Shown: one piece after another, positions 42,292-50,636 of the stretch
How the letters are laid out: every line of letters starts with the position of its first letter
How positions within the stretch are numbered: the stretch's first letter is position 1
DNA from: Mycobacterium fragae
GTDB taxonomy: Bacteria > Actinomycetota > Actinomycetes > Mycobacteriales > Mycobacteriaceae
NCBI RefSeq assembly: GCF_002102185.1
Contig: NZ_LQOW01000006.1
Location: 1-64,000 of the forward strand
Reading direction: 5' to 3'
Length of the DNA stretch: 64,000 nt
Translations under genes and position numbers: made by a program
The notes under the pieces: generated by a model
Database searches by the model: none
Told to the model about the DNA's origin: nothing
Seen by the model: the letters and a program-made list of their open reading frames with translations, nothing else

Positions 42292-43581
42292 TCAACCGGC
42301 CGCAGTGAAGGTGAGGTGCAATTCGCTGAGCCCGCGCAGGATGTAGGTCGGCTCGTAGGCATAGCGACGTTCGCCGGCCGGTCCGTGTTTGGCTTCGTTG
42401 ATTGCGATCTCGGACATCCGGTCCAGGATGCGTTCGATCGACACGCGGCCCTCCACTCGGGCGAGCGGTGCACCGGGGCAGGAGTGCACACCGCGGGCAA
42501 ACGCCATGTGCTCGCGCACGTTCTTGCGGTCCAACTGGAACTCGTGCGGGTTCTCGAACCGCCGCGGATCGCGATTGACCGCGCCCGGCAGCACCATCAC
42601 GATGGTGCCGGCGGGGATGTCGACGCCGGCCACCGTGGCGGGTCGGCGGGCCAGCCGGGAGTCGCTTTTGACCGGGCTTTCCATCCGCAGGGATTCCTCG
42701 ATGAACGCCGGAATCAAGCTGCGGTCATCCCGCAGCCGCTGCTGGATGTCGGGCCGGTCGCCGAGCACCTGCAGCGCCGCGGAGAGCAGCTTGGCGGTGG
42801 TTTCCTGTCCGGCGGCGAAAAGGAAAGTGGCCGAGCGGCTCACCTCGATGACCTCGGGAGTGGATCCGTCCGGGTACTTGGCCGTCGCCAACGCGGTCAG
42901 CACATCGTCGCGCGGAGCACCGCGCCGGTCCTCGATGTAGGAGCAGAACTTGTCGTCGAGCCATTGCAGCGGATTGATGCCCACCGATTCGTGGTCGAGC
43001 GCCCCCACTCGCGCGCCGGGACGATCGGCTCCTAGGACCGTGCGGAATTGCTTGTGGTCTTCCTCCGGGACACCGAGCAGGTCGGCGATCACCAAAGTGG
43101 CGAAGGGCTTGGAATATTCGGCGATGAACTCGCATTCGCCCTCGCCGAGGAACTCCTCGAGCTGGCGGTCGGCGAGGCGCCACATGAAGTCCTCGTTCTC
43201 CTTCAGTCGGCTCGGGGTCAACAGCCGGCTCAAAAGCGACCGAGCGCGCGTGTGGTCAGGCGGATCCATGGTCACCATGTGCTCGAACATCGGGAACTGA
43301 TCGCGATGCGCGTCGATCAGGGAACTGAGGTCATCACAATCGACTTCGAATGGCAACGGCGGGAACGGCCCGCCGAGCGCGACGCAGTTCGAGAACGTGT
43401 CGGTGTCCTTGTAGACCGCGTTGGCCTCCTCCCAGCCGGTGACGGCGACGACGTTGTGGTGCGGGAGCCGGACAACCGGGTTTTGGCTACGCAAGTAGTC
43501 GAAGTAGGGGTGCGGGTCGGGGACCAGAGACGCGTCGGTGAAGAAATCGATCGACTCGAACGTTGAATCGAGAGTTGTCAT
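42292..43581 (-). CDS. cytochrome P450
   Basis: A 429-residue P450 from a different subfamily than its neighbours. The I-helix motif is AAGQETT, ExxR is EESLR, and the haem loop is FARGVHSCPG. I chose the ATG at 43581 (MTTLDSTFES); an in-frame start at 43668 would add 29 residues with no P450 character. It converges with the upstream P450 after 50 bp. It is divergent from the TetR at 43770, with a TTAGC/GCTAA repeat between, so that TetR probably controls it. Confidence 0.92.
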   Translation of the reverse strand: MTTLDSTFESIDFFTDASLVPDPHPYFDYLRSQNPVVRLPHHNVVAVTGWEEANAVYKDTDTFSNCVALGGPFPPLPFEVDCDDLSSLIDAHRDQFPMFEHMVTMDPPDHTRARSLLSRLLTPSRLKENEDFMWRLADRQLEEFLGEGECEFIAEYSKPFATLVIADLLGVPEEDHKQFRTVLGADRPGARVGALDHESVGINPLQWLDDKFCSYIEDRRGAPRDDVLTALATAKYPDGSTPEVIEVSRSATFLFAAGQETTAKLLSAALQVLGDRPDIQQRLRDDRSLIPAFIEESLRMESPVKSDSRLARRPATVAGVDIPAGTIVMVLPGAVNRDPRRFENPHEFQLDRKNVREHMAFARGVHSCPGAPLARVEGRVSIERILDRMSEIAINEAKHGPAGERRYAYEPTYILRGLSELHLTFTAAG

Positions 43582-43672
43582 GGTGTTACGCGCCTCCCGA
43601 GGCTTGGGCTGTTTGTCGGCGGCAAGACGTCGCGCCGCCCGTATGAGATCGACAAAGGTGCTGAGCACCTGC

Positions 43673-43687
43673 TTAGCATGGGGCTAA
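43673..43687. promoter_or_regulatory. inverted repeat TTAGC-N5-GCTAA between P450 and TetR
   Basis: A short dyad in the 188-bp region between the divergent P450 (start 43581) and TetR (start 43770) genes. Arms of 5 bp are short, but the position is right for a TetR operator serving both genes. It is unlike both the GAGAAT-type and AGATAGT-type sites. Confidence 0.35.
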
Positions 43688-43769
43688 TGTTGTGGTCAAG
43701 GTCGTGGCGTCGACCGACGCTACGATCGGCATGTCCACCAGGTGATCGGCGGGAGGTCGGAGCCACGCC

Positions 43770-44369
43770 ATGACATCGGCGCGCAGGATCGGGGCACCGG
43801 ACGCCAAGAACCGCGGCGTGCTGCTCGATGCTGCCGAGCAGCTGATGCTCGAAGAGGGTTATGCCGCAGTGACTTCCCGACGCGTTGCCGAGAAGGCGGC
43901 GCTGAAGCCGCAGCTCGTTCACTACTACTTCCGCACGATGGACGACCTGTTCCTGGCCGCGTTCCGCCGTCGTGCCGAGGAAGGGCTTCGGGTGCAGGCC
44001 CAGGCCCTGCAGTCGCCGCAACCGCTGTGGGCGCTGTGGCGGTTCAGCACCGACACCGCGGCCACCGCGGTGACGATGGAGTTCGTTGCCCTGGCCAACC
44101 ATCGCAAAGCGCTCAAAGCCGAAATCGCCTATTACGCGGAGCGTTTCCGTGAAGAGCAACGGAAGGCGCTGTCGACGGTTCTCGAGCGGTACGGCACGCA
44201 GGCCGCCCAGGTCCCCCCGCTGGTGTGGTCGGTGCTGATGACAAGCGTTTCCCGGGTGCTGGTGATGGAACAAGCGCTCGGCATGTCCGCCGGGCATGCC
44301 GAAACCGTGGCGTTCGTCGAGCGCTATCTCCACCAGCTGGAGGGCGCTCCCGAGCTGGCTCACCAGTGA
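43770..44369 (+). CDS. TetR-family transcriptional regulator
   Basis: A 199-residue TetR protein with HTH landmarks VTSRRVAEKAALKPQLVHYY and a helical ligand domain. The ATG follows GGGAGG by a long spacing. It is divergent from a P450, and its 3' end overlaps the convergent secreted-protein gene by 10 bp. The second candidate regulator for the local GAGAAT operators, it is more simply placed as the regulator of the adjacent P450. Confidence 0.9.
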   Translation: MTSARRIGAPDAKNRGVLLDAAEQLMLEEGYAAVTSRRVAEKAALKPQLVHYYFRTMDDLFLAAFRRRAEEGLRVQAQALQSPQPLWALWRFSTDTAATAVTMEFVALANHRKALKAEIAYYAERFREEQRKALSTVLERYGTQAAQVPPLVWSVLMTSVSRVLVMEQALGMSAGHAETVAFVERYLHQLEGAPELAHQ

Positions 44370-44779
44370 CGTATCGAACAGAGCACGCCCTTGGCGCCGT
44401 CCTTGGACACGACGACCTTCCCGTCGACGATGAGTGCGCAGTGGAACTGCGGTGTGCCCGGCTCGGTACCCGTGCTGACGACCACCATGGCGTACACGTC
44501 GGGCTTCGACAGCATCACGACAGGTGAGACCCAGGGGTGGCCCGGCGCGATATCGGCGTTCACGTGGGGCGTGTACTGGTACGGATTGTGGCTGTAGTCG
44601 GCAAAGATCGCCGGCTCCTGATCCAGGTAATAGATGTCGGCGTAGATCGGGTTGGCCGCGGTGATGACGTATCTGATCTCATGCTTGACCGGGTCGTCGG
44701 CGCGTGACGGCGGGGGGTATGCCGTCGCGAGCAGCGTCGCCATCACCAGGCCAAGGATGGTCTTACCGATGGTTTTCAT
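44360..44779 (-). CDS. secreted protein of unknown function
   Basis: A 139-residue protein with a signal peptide (TILGLVMATLLATAYPPPSRA) and a small mature domain (KHEIRYVITAANPIYADIYY...). The mature part has two Cys (HCALIV and LCSIRHW) that may pair. It overlaps the enoyl-CoA hydratase gene by 4 bp and so is in that operon, which is unusual for an exported protein. I do not recognise the family. A periplasmic ligand-binding role in uptake is possible. Confidence 0.75.
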   Translation of the reverse strand: MKTIGKTILGLVMATLLATAYPPPSRADDPVKHEIRYVITAANPIYADIYYLDQEPAIFADYSHNPYQYTPHVNADIAPGHPWVSPVVMLSKPDVYAMVVVSTGTEPGTPQFHCALIVDGKVVVSKDGAKGVLCSIRHW

Positions 44780-45507
44780 GTCCCACCTCCGACATTGCCG
44801 CGGTTCATCACCCTATCGGCGGCCTGCCAGTGGGCGTCGTCAACCCACAGCCGCGCGAAGGCCGTGACCGCCTCCTCGGGGGAAACCCCGTCGATGACAC
44901 GCTTGATCTCGCCGGCGGGGCGGGTCGCCAGGGCCCGGGCCATCCGGCGCCACTCTTTCTCGAAGGTGGATCGCGGCAATACCCGGTCGATCAGCCCTAA
45001 GCGCTCGGCTTCGGCGGCATCGAGCACGGCCCCGGTTCCTGCCAACAGCAGCGCCCTGCTCTTGCCGACCAGTGCGGTCAGCCGCTCGGCGCCGCCCCAG
45101 GCCGGCATGATCTCCAGCGCCACCTGATTGAACCCGATCTTGATGTCGTCGGCGGCCACCCGGATGTCGGCGGCCACCGCGACCTCGGCGCCGCCACCAA
45201 GAGCATGACCGTTCAGGGCGGCGACCACGGGCGCGGGAAAGTCGGCCAGCCGGTCGCAGATCGATCGCATCCGCCAGGCCATCGCCGCCGCGTCTTCCTC
45301 GGTTCTGATCGAACTGAGCTCTTTGAGGTCCCCGCCGGAGACGAATGCCCGGTCGCCGGCGCCGGTGATCGCCAGGGCGCTGGCGCCCTCGGCCGCATCA
45401 AGGGCCTTCTCAAACTGGTCCATGGTGTCCAGCGCGATCGCGTTGCGCGCGTGCGGACGGTCGATGGTGAGCACCGCGAGACCCTGGTCGAACTCCAGGT
45501 CAACCAT
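44776..45507 (-). CDS. enoyl-CoA hydratase/isomerase (crotonase family)
   Basis: A 243-residue crotonase with oxyanion-hole segments SGGDLKEL and NGHALGGGAEVAVAADIRVA (in part), and a later catalytic-loop region ALEIMPAWGG. It probably hydrates an enoyl-CoA made by the acyl-CoA dehydrogenase pair at 13-15 kb, but isomerase or decarboxylase activity cannot be excluded. It is divergent from an acyl-CoA synthetase, with a double GAGAAT-type site between. Confidence 0.88.
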   Translation of the reverse strand: MVDLEFDQGLAVLTIDRPHARNAIALDTMDQFEKALDAAEGASALAITGAGDRAFVSGGDLKELSSIRTEEDAAAMAWRMRSICDRLADFPAPVVAALNGHALGGGAEVAVAADIRVAADDIKIGFNQVALEIMPAWGGAERLTALVGKSRALLLAGTGAVLDAAEAERLGLIDRVLPRSTFEKEWRRMARALATRPAGEIKRVIDGVSPEEAVTAFARLWVDDAHWQAADRVMNRGNVGGGT

Positions 45508-45524
45508 GGGCGGGCTCCGTCGGT

Positions 45525-45561
45525 GATATTGGCATTCTCCTCAGCGGAGAATAGCATCGCC
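45525..45561. promoter_or_regulatory. two adjacent GAGAAT-type boxes between divergent genes
   Basis: The left box is GATATT-GGC-ATTCTC (45525-45539, 10/12) and the right box is GAGAAT-AGC-ATCGCC (45547-45561, 9/12). Their centres are 22 bp apart, two helical turns, so two dimers could bind the same face. The inner halves form ATTCTCC-TCAGC-GGAGAAT. The site separates the divergent enoyl-CoA hydratase and acyl-CoA synthetase genes. Confidence 0.5.
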
Positions 45562-45606
45562 ATTGTTTTTTCAAGACCCAAACATTTTGCCGGTCGGAGC
45601 CTCACT

Positions 45607-47133
45607 ATGCGCCATATTCCCGCTGAACTGGTCTCGCGATACGAGGAAGCGGGCTGGTGGACTCGGGAGACCATCGGGCAGGTGCTGGCCCGTGGCCTGC
45701 AGGCCGCCCCGCACGCGGGCTTTCGGGTGTATTCGCAGGTGCGGCCGTTCGCAGGAACGTTCCGGGACGTCGAGCGCGTTGCCCGTCGGCTCGCCGCGGG
45801 CCTGCGCGCCAGAGGCGTCGACGCCGGCGACGTGGTGGCATTCCAGTTGCCGAACTGGATGGAAGCCGCGGCGACGTTCTGGGCCACGGCGTTTCTGGGG
45901 GCGGTGCAGGTGCCGATCGTGCACTTCTACGGCCGCAAGGAGCTGGAGTACATCCTGACGTCGACCAAGCCACGGGTGTTCATCACCGCCGAGGAGTTCG
46001 GCCGGATGACCTATCAGCCCGATCTGTGTGCCGACATCGAGGTTGTCGGCCTGGTCGGGCGGGACTTCGACGATCTGCTGGCCAACGAGCCCATGGCCCA
46101 CACGGTTGTCGCCGACCCGGCGGGCCCGGCCTTGATCGCGTTCACCTCCGGCACGACGAGCGCGCCCAAGGGCGTGATCCACAGTCACCGCAGCCTCGCT
46201 TGCGAGTCGCGGCAACTGGCCGGGCAGATCCGGTCGATCGGCGACAACCAGCTGATCGCGACACCGGTCGGCCACTTCATCGGAATGCTGGGCGCCTTGC
46301 TCATCCCGGTGCTCAACGGCAACCCGGTGAACCTGATCGACGACTGGAATCCCGGCGAAGTGCTGAGGTTGATGGAACGCGACGGCCTCACGCTCGGCGG
46401 CGGGCCACCCTACTTCGTCACCAGCCTGCTCGATCACCCCGATTGCACGCCCGCGCACCGGGCTCGCATCAAGTGCCTGGGCCTGGGCGGGTCGACGGTG
46501 CCGGCCGCGGTGACCCGGCGGCTTTCGGATCTGGGCATCATCGTGTTCCGGTCCTACGGCAGCACCGAGCACCCGTCGATCACCGGTTCGAGCCTCGACG
46601 CACCAGAAGACAAACGACTGCTCACCGACGGCGACCCGATGCCGGGAGTGGAGATCCGGTTGGCGCCCGACGGCGAGATCTGCAGCCGCGGCCCCGACCT
46701 GTGTTTGGGGTACACCGACGACGCATTGACCGCGGCCGCCTTCGACGACGACGGCTGGTATCACACCGGAGACATCGGCGTGCTGGACGCCGACGGCTAC
46801 CTGACCATCACCGACCGCAAGGCCGACCTCATCATCCGCGGCGGCGAGAACATCAGCGCGCTGGAAGTCGAAGAGGTGTTACTGGGAATGCCCGGAATCG
46901 CCGAAGCCGTGGTGGTCGCCGCGCCCGACGCCGATCTCGGCGAGCGGGTCGCCGCCGTGTTGCGCCTCAAACCGGGCCACGCGATGCCCACCACGGAGGC
47001 CGTCCGCGCGCACTTCGCCGGACAGGGCGTGGCCCGGCAAAAGTGGCCCGAGGTTTTGCTCCTGGCCGGCGACTATCCGCGCACGGCGAGCGGCAAGGTG
47101 CAGAAGCGTCTGGTCCGGGAGGCGTTGCGGTAG
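45607..47133 (+). CDS. acyl-CoA synthetase (FadD/AMP-binding family)
   Basis: A 508-residue adenylate-forming enzyme with the P-loop FTSGTTSAPKG, YGSTEHPSI, the hinge GDIGVLDADGYLTITDRKAD (in part), and the adenylation Lys in TASGKVQK. The ATG at 45607 (MRHIPAELV) begins a normal N-terminus. It activates a carboxylic acid to its CoA ester. It is divergent from the enoyl-CoA hydratase and shares the double operator. It differs enough from the second FadD at 48367 that each may act on a different intermediate. Confidence 0.9.
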   Translation: MRHIPAELVSRYEEAGWWTRETIGQVLARGLQAAPHAGFRVYSQVRPFAGTFRDVERVARRLAAGLRARGVDAGDVVAFQLPNWMEAAATFWATAFLGAVQVPIVHFYGRKELEYILTSTKPRVFITAEEFGRMTYQPDLCADIEVVGLVGRDFDDLLANEPMAHTVVADPAGPALIAFTSGTTSAPKGVIHSHRSLACESRQLAGQIRSIGDNQLIATPVGHFIGMLGALLIPVLNGNPVNLIDDWNPGEVLRLMERDGLTLGGGPPYFVTSLLDHPDCTPAHRARIKCLGLGGSTVPAAVTRRLSDLGIIVFRSYGSTEHPSITGSSLDAPEDKRLLTDGDPMPGVEIRLAPDGEICSRGPDLCLGYTDDALTAAAFDDDGWYHTGDIGVLDADGYLTITDRKADLIIRGGENISALEVEEVLLGMPGIAEAVVVAAPDADLGERVAAVLRLKPGHAMPTTEAVRAHFAGQGVARQKWPEVLLLAGDYPRTASGKVQKRLVREALR

Positions 47134-47140
47134 CGTCGAG

Positions 47141-47159
47141 GTGAGAATAGTATTCTCAC
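47141..47159. promoter_or_regulatory. 19-bp perfect palindromic operator
   Basis: GTGAGAATAGTATTCTCAC has 9-bp arms around one central base. Its 15-bp core equals the site at 13008 apart from the central base. It begins 7 bp after the acyl-CoA synthetase stop and ends 20 bp before the amidohydrolase ATG at 47180. It therefore probably controls a separate promoter for the amidohydrolase-FadD-unknown-BFD group. Confidence 0.78.
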
Positions 47160-47179
47160 AAATTGCGAAGGAGGATTCC

Positions 47180-48370
47180 ATGGGCCAGTTGTCGCATCGG
47201 GAGGACGTCCCGTTTCCGATCTTTGACGCAGACAATCATCTCTACGAGCCGCCGGAAGCGCTGACCAAGTTCCTGCCCAAGGAATACAAGGACTTCGTCC
47301 AGTACGTGCAGATCAACGGGCGTACCAAGATCGCGCTGCGCGGCGTGATCAGCAACTACATTCCCAACCCGACCTTCGAGGTCGTCGCCCGGCCCGGTGC
47401 CTGGGAGGAGTACTTCAAGTACGGCAACCCTGAGGGCAAGAGCAAGCGCGAGCTGTTCGGCGAACCGATGCGCGCGATCCCGGCGTTCTTTGAGCCCGGC
47501 CCACGCCTGGAGAAGATGAACGAGCTCGGCCTGGACCGCACCCTGATGTTCCCGACGCTGGCCAGCCTGATCGAGGAGCGGCTGCGCGATGACCCGGTCG
47601 CCACCCACGTCTTGATCCACGCGCTCAATCAGTGGCTCGACGAGGTCTGGGGCTTCAACTACCAGAACCGGATCTTCACCACCCCGGTCATCACCCTGCC
47701 GATCGTCGAGAAGGCGATCGAGGAGCTGGAGTGGGTGGTCAAGCGTGGCGCGCGCGCCATTTTGGTCCGCCCGGCGCCGGTCCCCGGTTTCCGCGGGCCC
47801 CGGTCGTTCGCGCTGCCGGAGTTCGACCCGTTCTGGGAGCGGGTCGTCGAGCACGACGTTCTGGTCGGCATGCACTCCAGCGACAGCGGCTACTCCCGCT
47901 ACACCTCCGAATGGGATGGTGCCGACCAGGAGATGCTGCCGTTCCAAACCAATGCGATGAGCATCCTCAACGAGTGGCGGCCGATCCAGGACTCGGTGGC
48001 GTCGTGGGTGATCCACGGCGCGCTCTACCGCCACCCCAAGCTGAAGGTCGCAATCGTCGAGGCCGGTTCGAAGTGGATGACCCCGCTGCTGGACGGTCTG
48101 GCCGAGGTTTTCCGGAAGTCCCCGGAATCGTTCCCGAGCGACCCCGTCGAGATGGTGAAGAACCGCATCCACGTCAGCCCGTTCTTCGAGGACGGCATCG
48201 ACGATCTGGTCAGCCTCGTCGGCGTGGATCAGGTGTTGTACGGCTCGGACTGGCCACACCCGGAAGGGCTGGCGGAGCCGACGTACTACGTCAACGCGCT
48301 GTCTCATCTGTCCGTCGACGACCAGGCAAAGATCATGGGGGGCAACCTCGGTCGGCTCGTCACGGTGTGA
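47180..48370 (+). CDS. amidohydrolase-2 family TIM-barrel metalloenzyme
   Basis: A 396-residue amidohydrolase with DADNHLYEP at the N-terminal metal site, VGMHSSDSG and WVIHGALYRH mid-barrel, and the late Asp in YGSDWPHPEG. It is the most canonical of the window's three. The ATG at 47180 has AAGGAGG; an earlier in-frame start at 47141 lies inside the operator and is rejected. The stop overlaps the next FadD start by 4 bp (GTGA). The family suggests hydrolysis or decarboxylation of a cyclic or unsaturated acid. Confidence 0.9.
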   Translation: MGQLSHREDVPFPIFDADNHLYEPPEALTKFLPKEYKDFVQYVQINGRTKIALRGVISNYIPNPTFEVVARPGAWEEYFKYGNPEGKSKRELFGEPMRAIPAFFEPGPRLEKMNELGLDRTLMFPTLASLIEERLRDDPVATHVLIHALNQWLDEVWGFNYQNRIFTTPVITLPIVEKAIEELEWVVKRGARAILVRPAPVPGFRGPRSFALPEFDPFWERVVEHDVLVGMHSSDSGYSRYTSEWDGADQEMLPFQTNAMSILNEWRPIQDSVASWVIHGALYRHPKLKVAIVEAGSKWMTPLLDGLAEVFRKSPESFPSDPVEMVKNRIHVSPFFEDGIDDLVSLVGVDQVLYGSDWPHPEGLAEPTYYVNALSHLSVDDQAKIMGGNLGRLVTV

Positions 48371-49809
48371 CGCAACCTCCTTTACCGTGGCAGACCATCC
48401 CCGAGATGGTCTTGAGCGCGGCGGACCGCTTCGGTGATGCGGAGGCGGTCGTCGACGGTCCGCTGCGCCTCACCTTTGCTGAGCTGGTCCAGCGAATCCG
48501 TTGCGCCGCTGGCGCATTCGCTGACCACGGTGTCGACAAAGGTGATCGGGTAGCGATCTGGGCGCCCAACTGCGCCGAGTGGATCATCGCGGCGTTCGGG
48601 CTGCTCACCGCCGGCGGCGTGCTGGTTCCGGTCAACACGCGGTTCAAAACGGAAGAAGCGGGCGACATCATCGCACGCAGTAAAGCGAAAGCCGTGCTGG
48701 TGCAGAAGGAATTCCTGGGCCAGGACTACGCCGCACCCGCGGGTATACCGGTGATCGATCTGAAATCCGAATTCCTCTCCGGCGGTTCGCCGTTCCAGCG
48801 GACGGTGAGCGGCACCGACATCGCCGACATCATCTTCACCTCCGGCACAACTGGCCGGCCAAAGGGGGCGATGATGAATCATCAACAGACGCTGCGGATG
48901 TACGAAGAATGGGCCACGCTCGCGGACCTTCGTGAGGGCGACCGCTATTTGATGATCAACCCGTACTTCCACACCTTCGGCTTGAAAGCGGGACTCATCG
49001 CGGCCTTTTTGCGCGGCGCAACGATGCTGCCGGTCGCCGTGTTCGACCTTGACTCGGTGGTGGAACTCATCGCACGCGAAGGTATCACGATGCTGCCCGG
49101 CCCGCCGACGCTGTACCATTCGCTGCTCTCCGTGCGCGACAAGGCCAAGCTGTCGACGTTGCGGGCGGGCGTGACCGGCGCCGCAGACATACCGGTCGAG
49201 CTGGTGCGCCGCATACATGGCGAACTGCCCTTCCAGACGTTGATGACCGGCTACGGGCTCACCGAGGCCGGCAACGTAACCTTGTCGCGGCCCGGCGATT
49301 CCTTCGAGGACGTCGCCAACACCGCGGGCCTGCCCTGTGAGGGCGTTGAGGTGCGCATCGCCGACGACGGCGAGGTACTGGTTCGCGGATACGGTGTGAT
49401 GCAGGGGTATTTCGACGATCCCGTCGCAACGGCGCAGGCGGTCGACGCTGAAGGCTGGTTGCACACCGGTGATATGGGTACGCTGAACGCGGCGGGTCGG
49501 CTGCGGATCGACGGGCGTAAAAAGGACATGTTCATCGTCGGCGGGTTCAATGCCTACCCGGCCGAGATCGAGGGCTTCATGCTGGAACACCCGGCGGTCG
49601 CCCAGGTCGCGGTGATCGGTGTTCCCGACGAGCGTCTCGGCCAGGTGGGCAAGGCCTTCGTGGTGCCCAAAAGCCCGGTGTCCGAAGACGATTTGATCTC
49701 CTGGTGCCGCGGGCGGATGGCAGGGTTCAAAGCACCGCGCTCTATCGAGTTCCTCGACGAGCTTCCGCTGAACGCCACCGGCAAGGTGATGAAGGACCAA
49801 CTGCGGTGA
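48367..49809 (+). CDS. acyl-CoA synthetase (FadD3-like)
   Basis: A 480-residue adenylate-forming enzyme with FTSGTTGRPKG, YGLTEAGNV, GRKKDMFIVGGFNAYPAEIE and NATGKVMK. The N- and C-terminal arrangement resembles FadD3, which activates steroid ring-derived acids, but fine substrate choice cannot be read here. The GTG at 48367 overlaps the amidohydrolase stop. The end overlaps the next gene by 4 bp (GTGA). It lies where M. tuberculosis has fadD16 beside pdc, but orthology to that gene is not established. Confidence 0.9.
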   Translation: MTQPPLPWQTIPEMVLSAADRFGDAEAVVDGPLRLTFAELVQRIRCAAGAFADHGVDKGDRVAIWAPNCAEWIIAAFGLLTAGGVLVPVNTRFKTEEAGDIIARSKAKAVLVQKEFLGQDYAAPAGIPVIDLKSEFLSGGSPFQRTVSGTDIADIIFTSGTTGRPKGAMMNHQQTLRMYEEWATLADLREGDRYLMINPYFHTFGLKAGLIAAFLRGATMLPVAVFDLDSVVELIAREGITMLPGPPTLYHSLLSVRDKAKLSTLRAGVTGAADIPVELVRRIHGELPFQTLMTGYGLTEAGNVTLSRPGDSFEDVANTAGLPCEGVEVRIADDGEVLVRGYGVMQGYFDDPVATAQAVDAEGWLHTGDMGTLNAAGRLRIDGRKKDMFIVGGFNAYPAEIEGFMLEHPAVAQVAVIGVPDERLGQVGKAFVVPKSPVSEDDLISWCRGRMAGFKAPRSIEFLDELPLNATGKVMKDQLR

Positions 49810-50432
49810 GCGTCGCAGAGCCTCTGCAGTCGATGGTGATCGCATCGGATTATCGCGTGCCGGACCCGGAGCGGGTATGGCCGCTGCTGCAGCGTCGTAA
49901 ATCGGCACTGGCCGACATCGGTGCCCACCACGTGCTGCTCTACAAGTCGACCGATGACTATGGACGCGTCCTGGTGACGATCGGCCTGCGCAGCCGGGAG
50001 CCGATTGTGGAGTTGCTCCGGTCTCGGGTGTTCTTCGACTGGTTCGACGCGGTCGGCGTCGAAGACATTCCGGCGGTCTTCGCCGGCGAGATCGTCGAAC
50101 GCTTCGATTCCAACGCACCGTCGCCCCCGAATGCGCCGGGCGTCGTGGTGGCCGCGATCGCGTCGGTCGACGACGTGTCCGTGTTGACCTCCGAGATCCG
50201 CGGTGCCCTCGAACGATTCAAAGCTGCGGGCATCCGGCAAACACGGATCTTCCGGGCGTTCGACGACGGGCACGAAGTGCTGATCCTGCAGGAGATCGAC
50301 GACGAGAACCGCGCGCGGCGCTGGATCGAGCATCCCGACGTCGTGGCGCACTGGATGACGCAGGCGGGGATGGGTGCCTACCCGCCGCTGTTCGTCGGCC
50401 GATTCGTCGACATGATGCGGATCGACGAATGA
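49806..50432 (+). CDS. hypothetical protein coupled to acyl-CoA synthetase
   Basis: A 208-residue soluble protein starting at the GTG of a GTGA overlap with the FadD stop. I do not recognise it. Two stretches (VLLYKSTDDYGRVLVTIGLR and TRIFRAFDDGHEVLILQEID) look like repeated beta-alpha units of a dimeric alpha/beta-barrel fold (EthD or ABM type). The second is followed by ARRWIEHPDVVAHWMTQAG. This suggests a small-molecule-binding or monooxygenase-like role in the same pathway. That is a guess from pattern. Confidence 0.65.
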   Translation: MSVAEPLQSMVIASDYRVPDPERVWPLLQRRKSALADIGAHHVLLYKSTDDYGRVLVTIGLRSREPIVELLRSRVFFDWFDAVGVEDIPAVFAGEIVERFDSNAPSPPNAPGVVVAAIASVDDVSVLTSEIRGALERFKAAGIRQTRIFRAFDDGHEVLILQEIDDENRARRWIEHPDVVAHWMTQAGMGAYPPLFVGRFVDMMRIDE

Positions 50433-50444
50433 ACGGACCACGGC

Positions 50445-50636
50445 GTGTACGTGTGCCTGTGTAACGGCGTCACCAGCCAGGTCGTAGCCGACGCCGTCGC
50501 AGCGGGGGCATCGACCACCAACGCGGTCGCCCGGACATGCGGTGCCGGCGCCGACTGTGGGCGCTGCCGGCGAACGCTACGCCGGCTCATCGACGCGCAC
50601 TACCGTCCGCTGACGTGGGCCGAACCAGGTCGGTGA
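50445..50636 (+). CDS. [2Fe-2S] bacterioferritin-associated-ferredoxin-like protein
   Basis: A 63-residue protein with the BFD cluster pattern C-x-C-x31-C-x2-C (CLC at 4-6, then Cys38 and Cys41 in DCGRC). One further Cys lies at 32. It starts at a GTG 12 bp after the hypothetical gene. Its last 50 bp overlap the 3' end of the convergent pdc gene. BFD proteins usually reduce bacterioferritin, but no bfr gene is here. In this operon it may instead supply electrons or iron-sulphur units to the oxidative pathway. Confidence 0.82.
   Translation: MYVCLCNGVTSQVVADAVAAGASTTNAVARTCGAGADCGRCRRTLRRLIDAHYRPLTWAEPGR

Noticed and set aside
47141..47179. Longer start for the amidohydrolase at 47141
   Set aside because: It would place the start inside the 19-bp palindrome; the ATG at 47180 has AAGGAGG.
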